Assembly: GCA_026985785.1 (NCBI GenBank)
Contig: JALSPT010000172.1
Location: 1 to 32,568 of the forward strand
Direction: 5' to 3'
Origin: Anaerolineales bacterium
GTDB taxonomy: Bacteria; Chloroflexota; Anaerolineae; Anaerolineales; DRMV01
Length of the DNA: 32,568 nt
In this document: one piece after another, positions 20,797 to 29,954 of the stretch
Layout of the letters: every line of letters starts with the position of its first letter
How positions within the stretch are numbered: the first letter of the stretch is position 1
Program-made: the position numbers and the translations under genes
The notes under the pieces: model-generated
Database searches by the model: none
The model's input: only the letters and a program-made list of their open reading frames with translations
Told to the model about the DNA's origin: nothing

Positions 20797-20802
20797 TATA
20801 AT
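20797..20802 (+). promoter_or_regulatory. -10 box TATAAT, 6 nt upstream of tsaE GTG
   Basis: TGGTATAAT-CACGCC-GTG; no SD. Confidence 0.65.
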
Positions 20803-20808
20803 CACGCC

Positions 20809-21306
20809 GTGGTGATTTTACGCGCAGATGCCCTGGAGTTCATCAGCCGTTCAGCGGAGCAAACTCGCCGGCTGGGAATGCGCTTGGGAGCGTGGTTGCA
20901 ACCCGGCGATGTCCTCGCGTTGGAAGGCGACTTAGGCGGCGGCAAAACGACCTTTGTCCAGGGGCTGGTGGCCGGATGGGGTTCAGCCGAGCACGTGGTC
21001 AGCCCGACATTTGTGCTGGTCAACCTCTACCGGCGTGACGACGGCGCGCCTTTCTATCACATGGATGCTTACCGCCTCTCCGGTCCAGCCGAAGCCCTGG
21101 ACTTAGACATTGCTGCCATGTGGGAAGAAGCGCCCCTGGTGGTGGAATGGGCAGACATCATCGCCGAGGCCCTACCGGAAGAGCGGCTCACCATCCGCTT
21201 TGCATGGCTGGGCGAGTTGCAGCGGACGCTGGCCTTCCTGCCCACCGGTGAACGCCCCCGCCATCTGGTTCGTCGGTTGCGGGCAGCCATTTTACGCGGC
21301 CTGTAA
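20809..21306 (+). CDS. tsaE: tRNA t6A biosynthesis ATPase TsaE
   Basis: VLALEGDLGGGKTTFVQGLVAGWG, VVSPTFVLVNLY, FYHMDAYRLSGPAEALDL, VVEWADII. Confidence 0.95.
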   Translation: MVILRADALEFISRSAEQTRRLGMRLGAWLQPGDVLALEGDLGGGKTTFVQGLVAGWGSAEHVVSPTFVLVNLYRRDDGAPFYHMDAYRLSGPAEALDLDIAAMWEEAPLVVEWADIIAEALPEERLTIRFAWLGELQRTLAFLPTGERPRHLVRRLRAAILRGL

Positions 21307-21318
21307 GGAGCAAACGCC

Positions 21319-21993
21319 ATGTTGCTGGCGCTGGACACTTCTACCGAACGCATTGGCGTAGCGCTATACGACGGAACGCGCGTCGTGGCCGAGTGTGCCT
21401 GGCAGGGCGGGCGTCGCCATACGCGCCAACTGGCGCCTCTGATCCACGAAGTGCTAAGTCGCGTCGGCGCGTCAATGGACGAGGTGAGCGGCATTGCCGT
21501 GGCGTTGGGGCCGGGATCGTTTACCGGCCTGCGGATTGGCCTGGCTTTTGCCAAAGGGCTGGCGGTAGGGCGGGGGCTTCCCTTGCTGGGCGTGCCCACG
21601 CTGGACGCGGTGGCCGCTGCCGTGCCGCCGACGTCGGCGTTTCCCACCCTGGCGGCTGTTCTCCCTGCCGGGCGGGGACGGCTGGCTGTGGGCTGGTATC
21701 GGTTGAACGAGGGGACCTGGCAGCCCGGGCAAGCGCCGGAAATCCTGACTGCCGATACCCTGGCACAGCGCATCCACAACCCCACCGTGGTGTGCGGCGA
21801 ACTGCAAGCCGAAGAACGCCGCCGCTTGGCCCGTAAGTACCGCCGCGTGTGGCTTCCCTCACCGGCAACATGCGCCCGCCGCCCGGCCTACGTGGCCGAA
21901 CTCGCCTGGCAGCGTTTGCAAGCCGGAGAGAGCGATCCCGCCGCCACCCTCGCCCCCATCTACCTGCACACCGGCACCCCCATCCCGGCATGA
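21319..21993 (+). CDS. tsaB: tRNA t6A biosynthesis protein TsaB
   Basis: MLLALDTSTERIGVALYDG, HTRQLAPLIHEVL, GIAVALGPGSFTGLRIGLAFAKGLA. Confidence 0.94.
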   Translation: MLLALDTSTERIGVALYDGTRVVAECAWQGGRRHTRQLAPLIHEVLSRVGASMDEVSGIAVALGPGSFTGLRIGLAFAKGLAVGRGLPLLGVPTLDAVAAAVPPTSAFPTLAAVLPAGRGRLAVGWYRLNEGTWQPGQAPEILTADTLAQRIHNPTVVCGELQAEERRRLARKYRRVWLPSPATCARRPAYVAELAWQRLQAGESDPAATLAPIYLHTGTPIPA

Positions 21994-22463
21994 CGGTTGT
22001 TCGCATTCGCCCGATGCGGGCGGAAGACATCCCCCGCGTGCAGGAAATCGACCGCCTGGCCTTTACCGTCCCCTGGCCGCCCTCGGCCTTCCCTCACGAG
22101 TTGCGCCACAGCCCCCATTCCCGCCTGTGGGTAGCCGAGGTGGATGGCGAAGTGGTGGGGTTTGTGGTCGTGTGGCTGATCGTGGACGAGGCGCATATTG
22201 CCACCATCGCCGTCCACCCCGATTTTCGGCAGCAGGGCATCGCCCGCCGTCTGCTGGAAACCGCCATCCAGTCCGCCAGAGAGGAGGGGGCGGCGCTGGC
22301 CACGCTGGAAGTGCGCGCCGGCAACACCGCCGCCCAAGCGCTTTACCGGCAGATGGGCTTTGCGGTCGTGGGGCGGCGGGCGCGCTATTACACCGACAAC
22401 GGCGAAGACGCGCTGATCATGACGCTCGTATGGCAGCCCGAAGGAGGAACGCATGAACGCTGA
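21990..22463 (+). CDS. rimI: RimI-like ribosomal-protein N-acetyltransferase (GNAT)
   Basis: ATGA overlap with tsaB; ATIAVHPDFRQQGIARRLLETAI, LEVRAGNTAAQALYRQMGFAVVGRRARYYTDNGEDALIMTL. Confidence 0.88.
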   Translation: MTVVRIRPMRAEDIPRVQEIDRLAFTVPWPPSAFPHELRHSPHSRLWVAEVDGEVVGFVVVWLIVDEAHIATIAVHPDFRQQGIARRLLETAIQSAREEGAALATLEVRAGNTAAQALYRQMGFAVVGRRARYYTDNGEDALIMTLVWQPEGGTHER

Positions 22464-23088
22464 GCAGATTCTGGCCCAGGTGGCCGAAGAGGTGCGGTCA
22501 TGCCAGCGATGCCCGCTGCATCGGGCGCGCCGCAAAGCCGTGCCGGGGGAAGGCCCGGCGGATGCCGAAATCATGTTCATCGGCGAAGCCCCCGGCTTCC
22601 ACGAAAACGTGCAAGGGCGACCTTTCGTGGGGGCGGCGGGGCAATTCTTGGACGAATTGCTGCACAGCATCGGTTTGCGGCGCGAGGAGGTTTACATTAC
22701 CAACGTCGTCAAATGCCGCCCGCCGGGCAACCGCGACCCTGAACCGGAGGAACTGGCTGCCTGCGAGCCTTACCTCGACCGGCAGATCAAGGCCATCCGT
22801 CCCAAAGTGATCGTCACCTTAGGGCGCTTTTCGATGGCCAAGTTCATCCGCAACGCCAAAATCAGCCAGATCCACGGCAAACCGGTCAAAGTGCGCGGCC
22901 AGTTGGTGGTTCCCATGTACCACCCCGCCGCCGCATTGCACCAACCCTCGCTGCGGCGGGTGGTAGAAGCCGACTTTGCCCGCCTCCCCGACATCATCCG
23001 CCAGGCAGCGGAGATTCCCGAAAGCGTGGAAGAGATCGCCGAGGAAAAACCGTCCAAGGACAAGCCGCAGCAACTTTCGCTGTTTTAG
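22453..23088 (+). CDS. Type-4 (4Fe-4S) uracil-DNA glycosylase
   Basis: CQRCPLHRARRKAVPGEGPADAEIMFIGEAPGFHENVQGRPFVGAAGQFLDELL, YITNVVKCRPPGNRDPEPEELAAC, PMYHPAAALHQP. Confidence 0.95.
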   Translation: MNAEQILAQVAEEVRSCQRCPLHRARRKAVPGEGPADAEIMFIGEAPGFHENVQGRPFVGAAGQFLDELLHSIGLRREEVYITNVVKCRPPGNRDPEPEELAACEPYLDRQIKAIRPKVIVTLGRFSMAKFIRNAKISQIHGKPVKVRGQLVVPMYHPAAALHQPSLRRVVEADFARLPDIIRQAAEIPESVEEIAEEKPSKDKPQQLSLF

Positions 23089-23096
23089 GAGCGGGC

Positions 23097-24071
23097 ATGA
23101 GCGTTTACCTGGTCACCGGCGTGGCCGGTTTCATCGCCTCTCGGGTGGCCGAGATGCTGCTGGCTGCCGGCCACGAAGTCGTAGGCATCGACAACCTCAA
23201 CGACGCCTACGACCGGCGGCTGAAGGAATACCGCCTGCGCCGCCTGGAGGGGCAAACGGGGTTCACCTTCCAGCCGCTGGACGTGACCGACAAAGAGGCC
23301 GTGCTGGCATTGGGCGCGGCGCAGCGGTTCGACGCGGTCTTCAACCTGGCCGCCCGCGCGGGAGTGCGCGCCAGCGTGGAAAACCCGTGGGTTTACATCG
23401 AAACCAACACCACCGGCGCGCTCAACCTGCTGGAAATGTGCCGCCGCAGCGGCGTGCCCAAATTCATCCAGGCGTCCACCTCCAGCCTCTATGGCGAAGG
23501 CAACGCCGTGCCCTACCAGGAAGATGCACCCACCGACCGGGTGCTTTCGCCCTATGCAGCCAGCAAAAAGGCCGCCGAGGCGCTGTGTTACACCTACCAC
23601 CGGCTCTACAGGCTGGACGTCACGGTGTTCCGCTATTTCACGGTGTACGGCCCGGCGGGGCGGCCTGATATGGCACCGTTTCGCTTCATCCAGTGGATTG
23701 CCGAAGGGCGACCGCTGCGGTTGTTTGGCGATGGCTCCCAGTCGCGCGATTTCACCTATGTGGACGACATCGCCCGTGGCACCGTGCTGGGATTGAAGCC
23801 GCTGGGCTACGAAATCATCAACCTGGGGAACGATCGCCCTTACACGGTGCGGGAACTGATTGCGCTCATCGAAGAGGCGCTGGGGCGCAAAGCGCACATC
23901 GTCCACGAGCCGCGCCACCCTGCCGATGTGGAGACCACCTGGGCGAGCATCGAGAAGGCCGAACGGCTGCTGGGCTGGCGGCCTGAGGTGGGTTTGCCGG
24001 AAGGCATCCGGCGCACGGTGGCGTGGTATTTGCAGGAGCGGGAATGGGCAGCACAAGTAGTTACAGGGTAA
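23097..24071 (+). CDS. Extended-SDR epimerase, UDP-glucuronate 4-epimerase-like
   Basis: VTGVAGFIASRVAEMLLAAGHEVVGIDNLNDAYDRRLKEYRL; NLAARAGVRASVENPWVYIETNTTGALNLLEMCR; YAASKKAAE. Confidence 0.85.
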   Translation: MSVYLVTGVAGFIASRVAEMLLAAGHEVVGIDNLNDAYDRRLKEYRLRRLEGQTGFTFQPLDVTDKEAVLALGAAQRFDAVFNLAARAGVRASVENPWVYIETNTTGALNLLEMCRRSGVPKFIQASTSSLYGEGNAVPYQEDAPTDRVLSPYAASKKAAEALCYTYHRLYRLDVTVFRYFTVYGPAGRPDMAPFRFIQWIAEGRPLRLFGDGSQSRDFTYVDDIARGTVLGLKPLGYEIINLGNDRPYTVRELIALIEEALGRKAHIVHEPRHPADVETTWASIEKAERLLGWRPEVGLPEGIRRTVAWYLQEREWAAQVVTG

Positions 24072-24075
24072 GCCG

Positions 24076-25941
24076 ATGAAAGCATGGTGGGCGCGATTAG
24101 GGGCGCAACGGTGGTTTTGGCGGCTGGTGGCCGGTGCGGCGCTGGGGGCGTATCTCGGCGAGGCGCTTTACTTTGCGCACCACCAGCGCCCGGTGCTGGA
24201 CGAAGGGCTGTACCTTTACAAAGGGTTGCTGTTCGTGCGCGGGGTCTATCGCCCTTTTCAACCCTACGGGCCGTGGACGAACCACATGCCGCTTTCGTTT
24301 CTCATTCCCGGCTATGTGCAGGCGTGGTTTGGGCCGGGGCTGCGGGCGGGGCGATACTTTGCCGTGCTGGTGGGGCTGCTGTTGTGGGTGGGTGTCTGGG
24401 TGCTGACGCGCCGCTTTGCCGGCGAGCGCTGGGCGGCGTGGGCGATGGTGGCTGCGGCGGCCATGCCGATCTGGGCGCGGGTGTACAGCCTGGCGATTTC
24501 GGAAGGGTTGGCTGCAATGCTGTTGGTGTGGAGCGTAGTGGCTGCTCTGCACCCACTTCAGCGCCGCCGCGATGCGGTTTTGGCTGGGTTGCTCAGTGGC
24601 CTTCTGGTCATGACCCGCATCAACATGGCCCCGGTGCCGATCGTGTTGGCTTTTTTCTTTTGGCGACGCCATGGCTGGCGGCGCGCGTTATGGTTTGTGG
24701 TTCCCACGGCTGTAGTAGTTGGTGGCTTGCATGCACTATATTGGCCCGATATTGTGAGGTTGTGGGCAAAGTGGTTGCCTAGAAATCTCTTCCCGGGGCT
24801 GGCAACGTGGCAATGGAGTATTCCTGGAGAACCTGTATGGGCAGGACGGCACGAGTCTTTGATCGCTCGAGTGGATACTGCCGCAGGGTTTTGGCAAACG
24901 TATGCTTTGGCATGGGTAAGTCTTACCTTGGCTACGGTGGTCGCCTTGCGTCCTTTCCGCCGTCCTAAGGAGTGTTTGTTAGGAGCCGCCGCAGTGCGGT
25001 TGGTTGTGCTGCTTTCGTGGTTTTTGGTTTTGCTTCACGCTGCCGCCACTTTGAGCGGCCAAAATTTCCCCGGCCGATTGTTGATCTATGGCGCTTTTTT
25101 TGCGCCATTGGCGCTAATCGCTTTGCCTTTGGGGTTGAGCCTTCCCGACCCCCCTCCCTTCCTGCGTGCAGCCACCCTCGCTGTGGCTGGATTGACAGCG
25201 GTAGCCGTTGGTGTAGGAAATGCTCACACGATCTTGCGAGGCGTTGAAATCGGTAATGCCGCCTTGCAATTTATTCCCTTGGAGGCTGTTGGGCATTGGA
25301 GTCATTGGTTTGTAAGAAGGCTGGTGGGTGCTCCAGGGTGGCGCCACCGCTTGTTGCTTGGTGCCTTCCTGGGAGGAGGGGCTTTTGGGGTTGGTTGGCT
25401 TGTGCGTCGGCGTTATCCGTGGCAACGTTCTGCCTCCGCAGCCGCTGGTTTGATGCTCACCCTCACCCTGCTATCGCCTTTCCCATGGATGAGTGGCTAT
25501 TTTCGAGAGTATGACTGTAGGATTACAGATATGCTCGACCAAACTGAGGTGACGGCATTTGCCTTGCAAAAATATATACCCGAGGGCGTTACCCTCTACT
25601 GGCGGGCTTATTCGCCGGTTGCCCTGCTATACCTGCCATTGAGCGTGCACACCTTCCCCCAGCAGTTCAACGGCATGTATTCTTACCGCCTGGGCGGCGA
25701 CGCCGACGCGCTGGAGCGGCACGGCTTTTGGAATCAGGCTTCGGCGCGCCGCTGGCTGGCACAAAGCGACGTCGCGGTGATCGAAGCACGCTATCTGCCC
25801 ACCAAGGTCACCGACAAGGAAACCTGGCGGACGTTGTTTGCGCGGGCGGGTTTTCGGCGGGTCGGCGCGACGCCGCCCACCGACCCCTGCCACGCAAGCA
25901 CGCAACTTTTGATTTACCGCCCGCTCTCGGCGCGCCCGTGA
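24076..25941 (+). CDS. Polytopic membrane glycosyltransferase, GT39/PMT (GT-C) like
   Basis: 621 aa, many TM segments; N-terminal luminal HHQRPVLDEGLYLYKGLLFVRGVYRPFQPYGPWTNHMPLSFLIPGY. Confidence 0.72.
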   Translation: MKAWWARLGAQRWFWRLVAGAALGAYLGEALYFAHHQRPVLDEGLYLYKGLLFVRGVYRPFQPYGPWTNHMPLSFLIPGYVQAWFGPGLRAGRYFAVLVGLLLWVGVWVLTRRFAGERWAAWAMVAAAAMPIWARVYSLAISEGLAAMLLVWSVVAALHPLQRRRDAVLAGLLSGLLVMTRINMAPVPIVLAFFFWRRHGWRRALWFVVPTAVVVGGLHALYWPDIVRLWAKWLPRNLFPGLATWQWSIPGEPVWAGRHESLIARVDTAAGFWQTYALAWVSLTLATVVALRPFRRPKECLLGAAAVRLVVLLSWFLVLLHAAATLSGQNFPGRLLIYGAFFAPLALIALPLGLSLPDPPPFLRAATLAVAGLTAVAVGVGNAHTILRGVEIGNAALQFIPLEAVGHWSHWFVRRLVGAPGWRHRLLLGAFLGGGAFGVGWLVRRRYPWQRSASAAAGLMLTLTLLSPFPWMSGYFREYDCRITDMLDQTEVTAFALQKYIPEGVTLYWRAYSPVALLYLPLSVHTFPQQFNGMYSYRLGGDADALERHGFWNQASARRWLAQSDVAVIEARYLPTKVTDKETWRTLFARAGFRRVGATPPTDPCHASTQLLIYRPLSARP

Positions 25942-25958
25942 GGCCGAAGGAGGAAGCG

Positions 25959-26921
25959 ATGACAGTGTTTCTCTCGGTGGTGGTGCCGGTCTACAACGAG
26001 CGGGAAAACTTGCCCTTGTTGCATCAGGCGCTGCAGCAGGCGTTGGCGTCTTGCCGGCGAAGGTGGGAGATTATCCTGGTGGACGACGGCAGCAGCGATG
26101 GCAGCGCTGAGGTGCTGGAGCAACTGGCCGCCGATGACCCGGCGCATGTGCGCGTGGTCTTCCTGCGGCGCAATTTCGGCCAAACGGCGGCCATCGCGGC
26201 GGGGATTGATCATGCCCAGGGGGAAGTGGTGGTGCTGATGGACGCCGATTTGCAAAACGATCCCGCGGACATCCCTTTGCTGCTTGCCAAACTGGAAGAG
26301 GGCTACGATGTGGTCAGCGGCTGGCGGAAAAACCGCCAGGATCCTCTCCTCACCCGCGTGTTGCCCTCGCACCTGGCCAACGTCCTGATTTCGTGGGTGA
26401 CGGGGGTACACCTGCACGACTACGGCTGCACGCTCAAGGCCTACCGCCGCGAAGTGCTGCGCGATTTTCGCCTCTACGGCGAGATGCACCGCTTCATCCC
26501 TGCCTATGCGGCTTCGGTAGGGGCGCGCATCGCCGAGGTCGTGGTGCGTCACCACCCCCGCAAGTTCGGACGCTCCAAATACGGGCTGACCCGCACCCTG
26601 AAGGTAGTGCTCGACCTGTTTACCGTCAAATTCCTGCTGAGTTTCTTCTATAAGCCGATCTATCTCTTCGGCGGGCTGGGGCTGATGCTGATCATCCCCA
26701 GCAGCCTGCTGCTGGTCTTCCTCATCGTGCGGCGCATTTTCTGGCAGGTGGCACTGTTCACTTCGCCGCTGTTCCAACTTAGCCTAATGTTCATCATCTT
26801 AGGCTTTCAATCCATTTTGATGGGGCTGATTGCCGAACTGCTGGTGCGCACCTACCACGAAGCCCAAGGCAAACCGACCTACACCGTGCGGCGGGTGCTC
26901 AATCTGCCTGAGGGGGAGTGA
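25959..26921 (+). CDS. GT2 glycosyltransferase, dolichol/undecaprenyl-phosphate sugar transferase-like with C-terminal TM helices
   Basis: SVVVPVYNERENLPLLHQAL, IILVDDGSSDGSAEVL, FLRRNFGQTAAIAAGIDHAQGEVVVLMDADLQNDP; GAAGGAGG SD. Confidence 0.92.
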   Translation: MTVFLSVVVPVYNERENLPLLHQALQQALASCRRRWEIILVDDGSSDGSAEVLEQLAADDPAHVRVVFLRRNFGQTAAIAAGIDHAQGEVVVLMDADLQNDPADIPLLLAKLEEGYDVVSGWRKNRQDPLLTRVLPSHLANVLISWVTGVHLHDYGCTLKAYRREVLRDFRLYGEMHRFIPAYAASVGARIAEVVVRHHPRKFGRSKYGLTRTLKVVLDLFTVKFLLSFFYKPIYLFGGLGLMLIIPSSLLLVFLIVRRIFWQVALFTSPLFQLSLMFIILGFQSILMGLIAELLVRTYHEAQGKPTYTVRRVLNLPEGE

Positions 26922-26925
26922 ACCG

Positions 26926-28062
26926 ATGCGGGTGCTGGTCCTCAATCCCGAGTACCCCCCCATTGGCGGAGGGGCGGGCAACGCCAGCCGCCACCTGGCC
27001 CAGGCGTTGGCAGCCCAGGGGCATGCGGTGACGGTGTTGACCGCTCATTATCGCGGCCTGTCGCGGCGGGAAGAAGCAAACGGCGTGCAGGTGGTACGCA
27101 TCCTCGCGCTGCGGCGGCGCGCCGACCGCTCGGGTGCGCTGGAGCAGGCGGCCTTCATCCTCAGCGGCCTGGTGCACACCGCCCGCCTGGCGCGCCGGTG
27201 GCGGCCTGACGTCATCCTGGCTTTCTTTGGCGCTCCCAGCGGCATGATTGCCTGGGCGCTGCGTCCCTGGCTGAAAGTGCCTTACGTGGTTGCCTTGCGC
27301 GGCGGCGATGTGCCCGGCTTTCGCCCCTACGATTTTGCCACCTACCACCGCCTCATCGGCCCGCTGCTGAGGCGGGTGTGGCGTGGGGCGGCGGCGGTGG
27401 TGGCCAACAGCCAGGGCCTGCGCGACCTTGCCCGGCGCTTCGACCCGGCGGTGCCCATCCGGGTAATCCCCAACGGCGTGGACGCCCACCGCTTTGCCCC
27501 GCCGGAAGCGCGAGCCTGGACGCCGCCCCGGCTGCTTTTCGTGGGGCGGGTGGTGTATCAGAAAGGGCTGGATGTGTTACTGCAGGCGTTGGCGGGCATT
27601 CCCGACCCGCCGCCCTGGCATCTGACCATTGTGGGCGATGGCCCCTACCGGCCGGCGTTGGAGGCGCTGGCGGAACGGTTGGGGCTGCGTCCGTTCATCA
27701 CTTTCGCAGGGTGGCAGCCGCCGGAACGCATCCCTGCTTTTTACCGGCAGGCCAACCTCTTCGTTTTCCCTTCCCGTGATGAGGGGATGCCCAATGCAGT
27801 GCTGGAAGCCATGGCTGCCGGGCTGCCTGTCGTCGCCAGCCGCATTGCCGGTAACGAGGAGCTGATCACGCCGCAAGTCGGCGTCCTGACACCCAAAGAC
27901 GACCCCGAAATGCTGGCGCGTGCGTTGGATTCGCTGTTTACCGCACCGCCGGAAACCTGGCGGCAGTTGGGGAAAAACGCCCGCCGGCGGGTGTTACAGC
28001 ATTACACCTGGGAAATCACCGCCGGGCAATATGTGGCGCTTTTCCGCGAGGTGGTGGGCTGA
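26926..28062 (+). CDS. GT4-family glycosyltransferase
   Basis: MRVLVLNPEYPPIGGGAGNASRHLAQAL...LLFVGRVVYQKGLDVLLQAL...FVFPSRDEGMPNAVLEAMAAGLPVVASRIAGNEELI. Confidence 0.93.
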   Translation: MRVLVLNPEYPPIGGGAGNASRHLAQALAAQGHAVTVLTAHYRGLSRREEANGVQVVRILALRRRADRSGALEQAAFILSGLVHTARLARRWRPDVILAFFGAPSGMIAWALRPWLKVPYVVALRGGDVPGFRPYDFATYHRLIGPLLRRVWRGAAAVVANSQGLRDLARRFDPAVPIRVIPNGVDAHRFAPPEARAWTPPRLLFVGRVVYQKGLDVLLQALAGIPDPPPWHLTIVGDGPYRPALEALAERLGLRPFITFAGWQPPERIPAFYRQANLFVFPSRDEGMPNAVLEAMAAGLPVVASRIAGNEELITPQVGVLTPKDDPEMLARALDSLFTAPPETWRQLGKNARRRVLQHYTWEITAGQYVALFREVVG

Positions 28063-29954
28063 TGTGCGGCATTTGCGGTTTGAGTTTGTCCTCCTCTACG
28101 GCGGCACTCTCTCCCGCCCAGCAGGCCGCCGTGCACCGGATGAATGCCCGCATGACTCATCGCGGGCCGGACGGCGCAGGTTCCCACTTTGCTCCCGGCG
28201 TGGGCCTGGCCATGCGCCGTTTGGCCGTCATCGACCTGCAAACTGGCGACCAGCCCATCCCCAACGAGGACGAATCCCTGTGGGTGGTTTTCAACGGCGA
28301 AATCTACAACTTCCCCCAACTGCGAGAGAAGTTGCTGCGTCGTGGGCACCGCTTTCGTTCCCGAACCGACACAGAGGCCATCGTCCATCTTTACGAAGAG
28401 CACGGTCTCGACTTCGTTCACCACCTGCGGGGGATGTTTGCCTTTGCCCTGTGGGATGCCCCCCGGCGGCGGTTGCTCATTGCACGCGACCGCCTTGGTC
28501 AGAAACCCCTCTATTACACCGTGCAAGGCGGTGCCCTGTATTTTGCTTCAGAACTCCCGGCCTTGCTGGCTGCCCTGCCTCACCTGCCCGAGATTGACCT
28601 TCGCGCTCTGGATATGTATCTGGCGCTGCAATACATTCCCGAACCCTGGACGCCCTATCAAGACATTTTCAAATTGCCGGCGGCCCATCTTTTGCTGTGG
28701 CAGGAAGGCCGCCTGGAAGTGCGGCGCTATTGGGATGTCACCTACACGCCCAAATGGGAGGCTTCGGAGGAAGATCTGCTGGTCGAACTGCGCGCCCGCG
28801 TGGAAGAAGCGGTGCGTTTGCGGCTTATCAGCGACGTCCCGCTCGGCGCTCACCTGAGCGGTGGGATTGATTCCAGCATTGTGGTGGGGGTCATGGCCCG
28901 GATGAGCAGCGAGCCGGTGAAAACGTTTTCGGTGGGGTTCGAGGAAACGGCTTTTTCGGAGTTGCGTTACGCCCGCCTGGTGGCGCAGCGTTTCGCCACC
29001 GACCACCACGAGTTCGTGCTCACCTACGGCGATATTCCGGCTACGGTCGAGACGCTGGTGGCGCACCTGGGGGAGCCGCTGGCCGACCCTTCAGTGTTGC
29101 CCCTTTACCACCTTTCGCGCCTCACCCGGCAGCACGTCACCGTGGCGCTCAACGGCGACGGCGGCGATGAGGCGTTTGCAGGCTATGCCCGCTACTGGCT
29201 TGACCCCTGGGCCAACCGTTACCTGCGCCTCCCCCCATGGCTCACCCGCCGTCTGGTGCCCAGCGTGGTCGCCCGCCTGCCCGACCACAGCAACCGGCCT
29301 GTGGGGCACAGCCTGCTCAACGGGATGAAGCGCCTGGCCCAACTGCCCGGCGTGGACGCGCGCGCCAGCATCCTGCGCTGGGGGTCGTACTTTTCCCCCG
29401 CCCAGCGGGCTGCCCTCTGGCGGGAAGAGCATCGCGCCGCGCTACCGCACCACCCGGCGGAGGCGTTGTTGGTAGAATATTTCACTGCCTTGCCTGCAGG
29501 CGACCTGCTGGACCGCACCCTGTACACCGACGTGCACACTTACCTGCCTGGCGATCTGCTGGTCAAAGCCGACCGAATGACCATGGCGGTTTCTCTGGAG
29601 GGGCGTTCACCTTTTCTGGACCACGAACTGTTTGCCTGGGCAGCTCGTTTACCCAGGCGGTTAAAAGTGCGCGGATTGACGGGTAAAGTCGCTTTGCGCA
29701 AGGCTTTTGACGATTTGCTGCCGGCGGAAATCTTGCGCCGCGGCAAGCAAGGCTTCGGCGTGCCGGTAGGAACCTGGCTGCGCGGGCCGTTGCGCTCCTG
29801 GATGCAAGATCTGTTGCTCGGCGCTGGCAGTCCTTTACGCCCCTGGATTCGCCAGGAGGTAACGGCTCGCCTGATCGAGGAACATCTCACTGGTCGAGAA
29901 GATCATGGCAAGCGCCTGTGGGCGTTAATGGTATGGGGAGCGTGGCAAAAATGA
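28062..29954 (+). CDS. asnB: Glutamine-dependent asparagine synthase/amidotransferase family
   Basis: MCGICGLSL class-II amidotransferase N-terminus; MNARMTHRGPDGAG; VPLGAHLSGGIDSSIVVGVMAR; overlaps the upstream stop (TGATG). Confidence 0.93.
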   Translation: MCGICGLSLSSSTAALSPAQQAAVHRMNARMTHRGPDGAGSHFAPGVGLAMRRLAVIDLQTGDQPIPNEDESLWVVFNGEIYNFPQLREKLLRRGHRFRSRTDTEAIVHLYEEHGLDFVHHLRGMFAFALWDAPRRRLLIARDRLGQKPLYYTVQGGALYFASELPALLAALPHLPEIDLRALDMYLALQYIPEPWTPYQDIFKLPAAHLLLWQEGRLEVRRYWDVTYTPKWEASEEDLLVELRARVEEAVRLRLISDVPLGAHLSGGIDSSIVVGVMARMSSEPVKTFSVGFEETAFSELRYARLVAQRFATDHHEFVLTYGDIPATVETLVAHLGEPLADPSVLPLYHLSRLTRQHVTVALNGDGGDEAFAGYARYWLDPWANRYLRLPPWLTRRLVPSVVARLPDHSNRPVGHSLLNGMKRLAQLPGVDARASILRWGSYFSPAQRAALWREEHRAALPHHPAEALLVEYFTALPAGDLLDRTLYTDVHTYLPGDLLVKADRMTMAVSLEGRSPFLDHELFAWAARLPRRLKVRGLTGKVALRKAFDDLLPAEILRRGKQGFGVPVGTWLRGPLRSWMQDLLLGAGSPLRPWIRQEVTARLIEEHLTGREDHGKRLWALMVWGAWQK

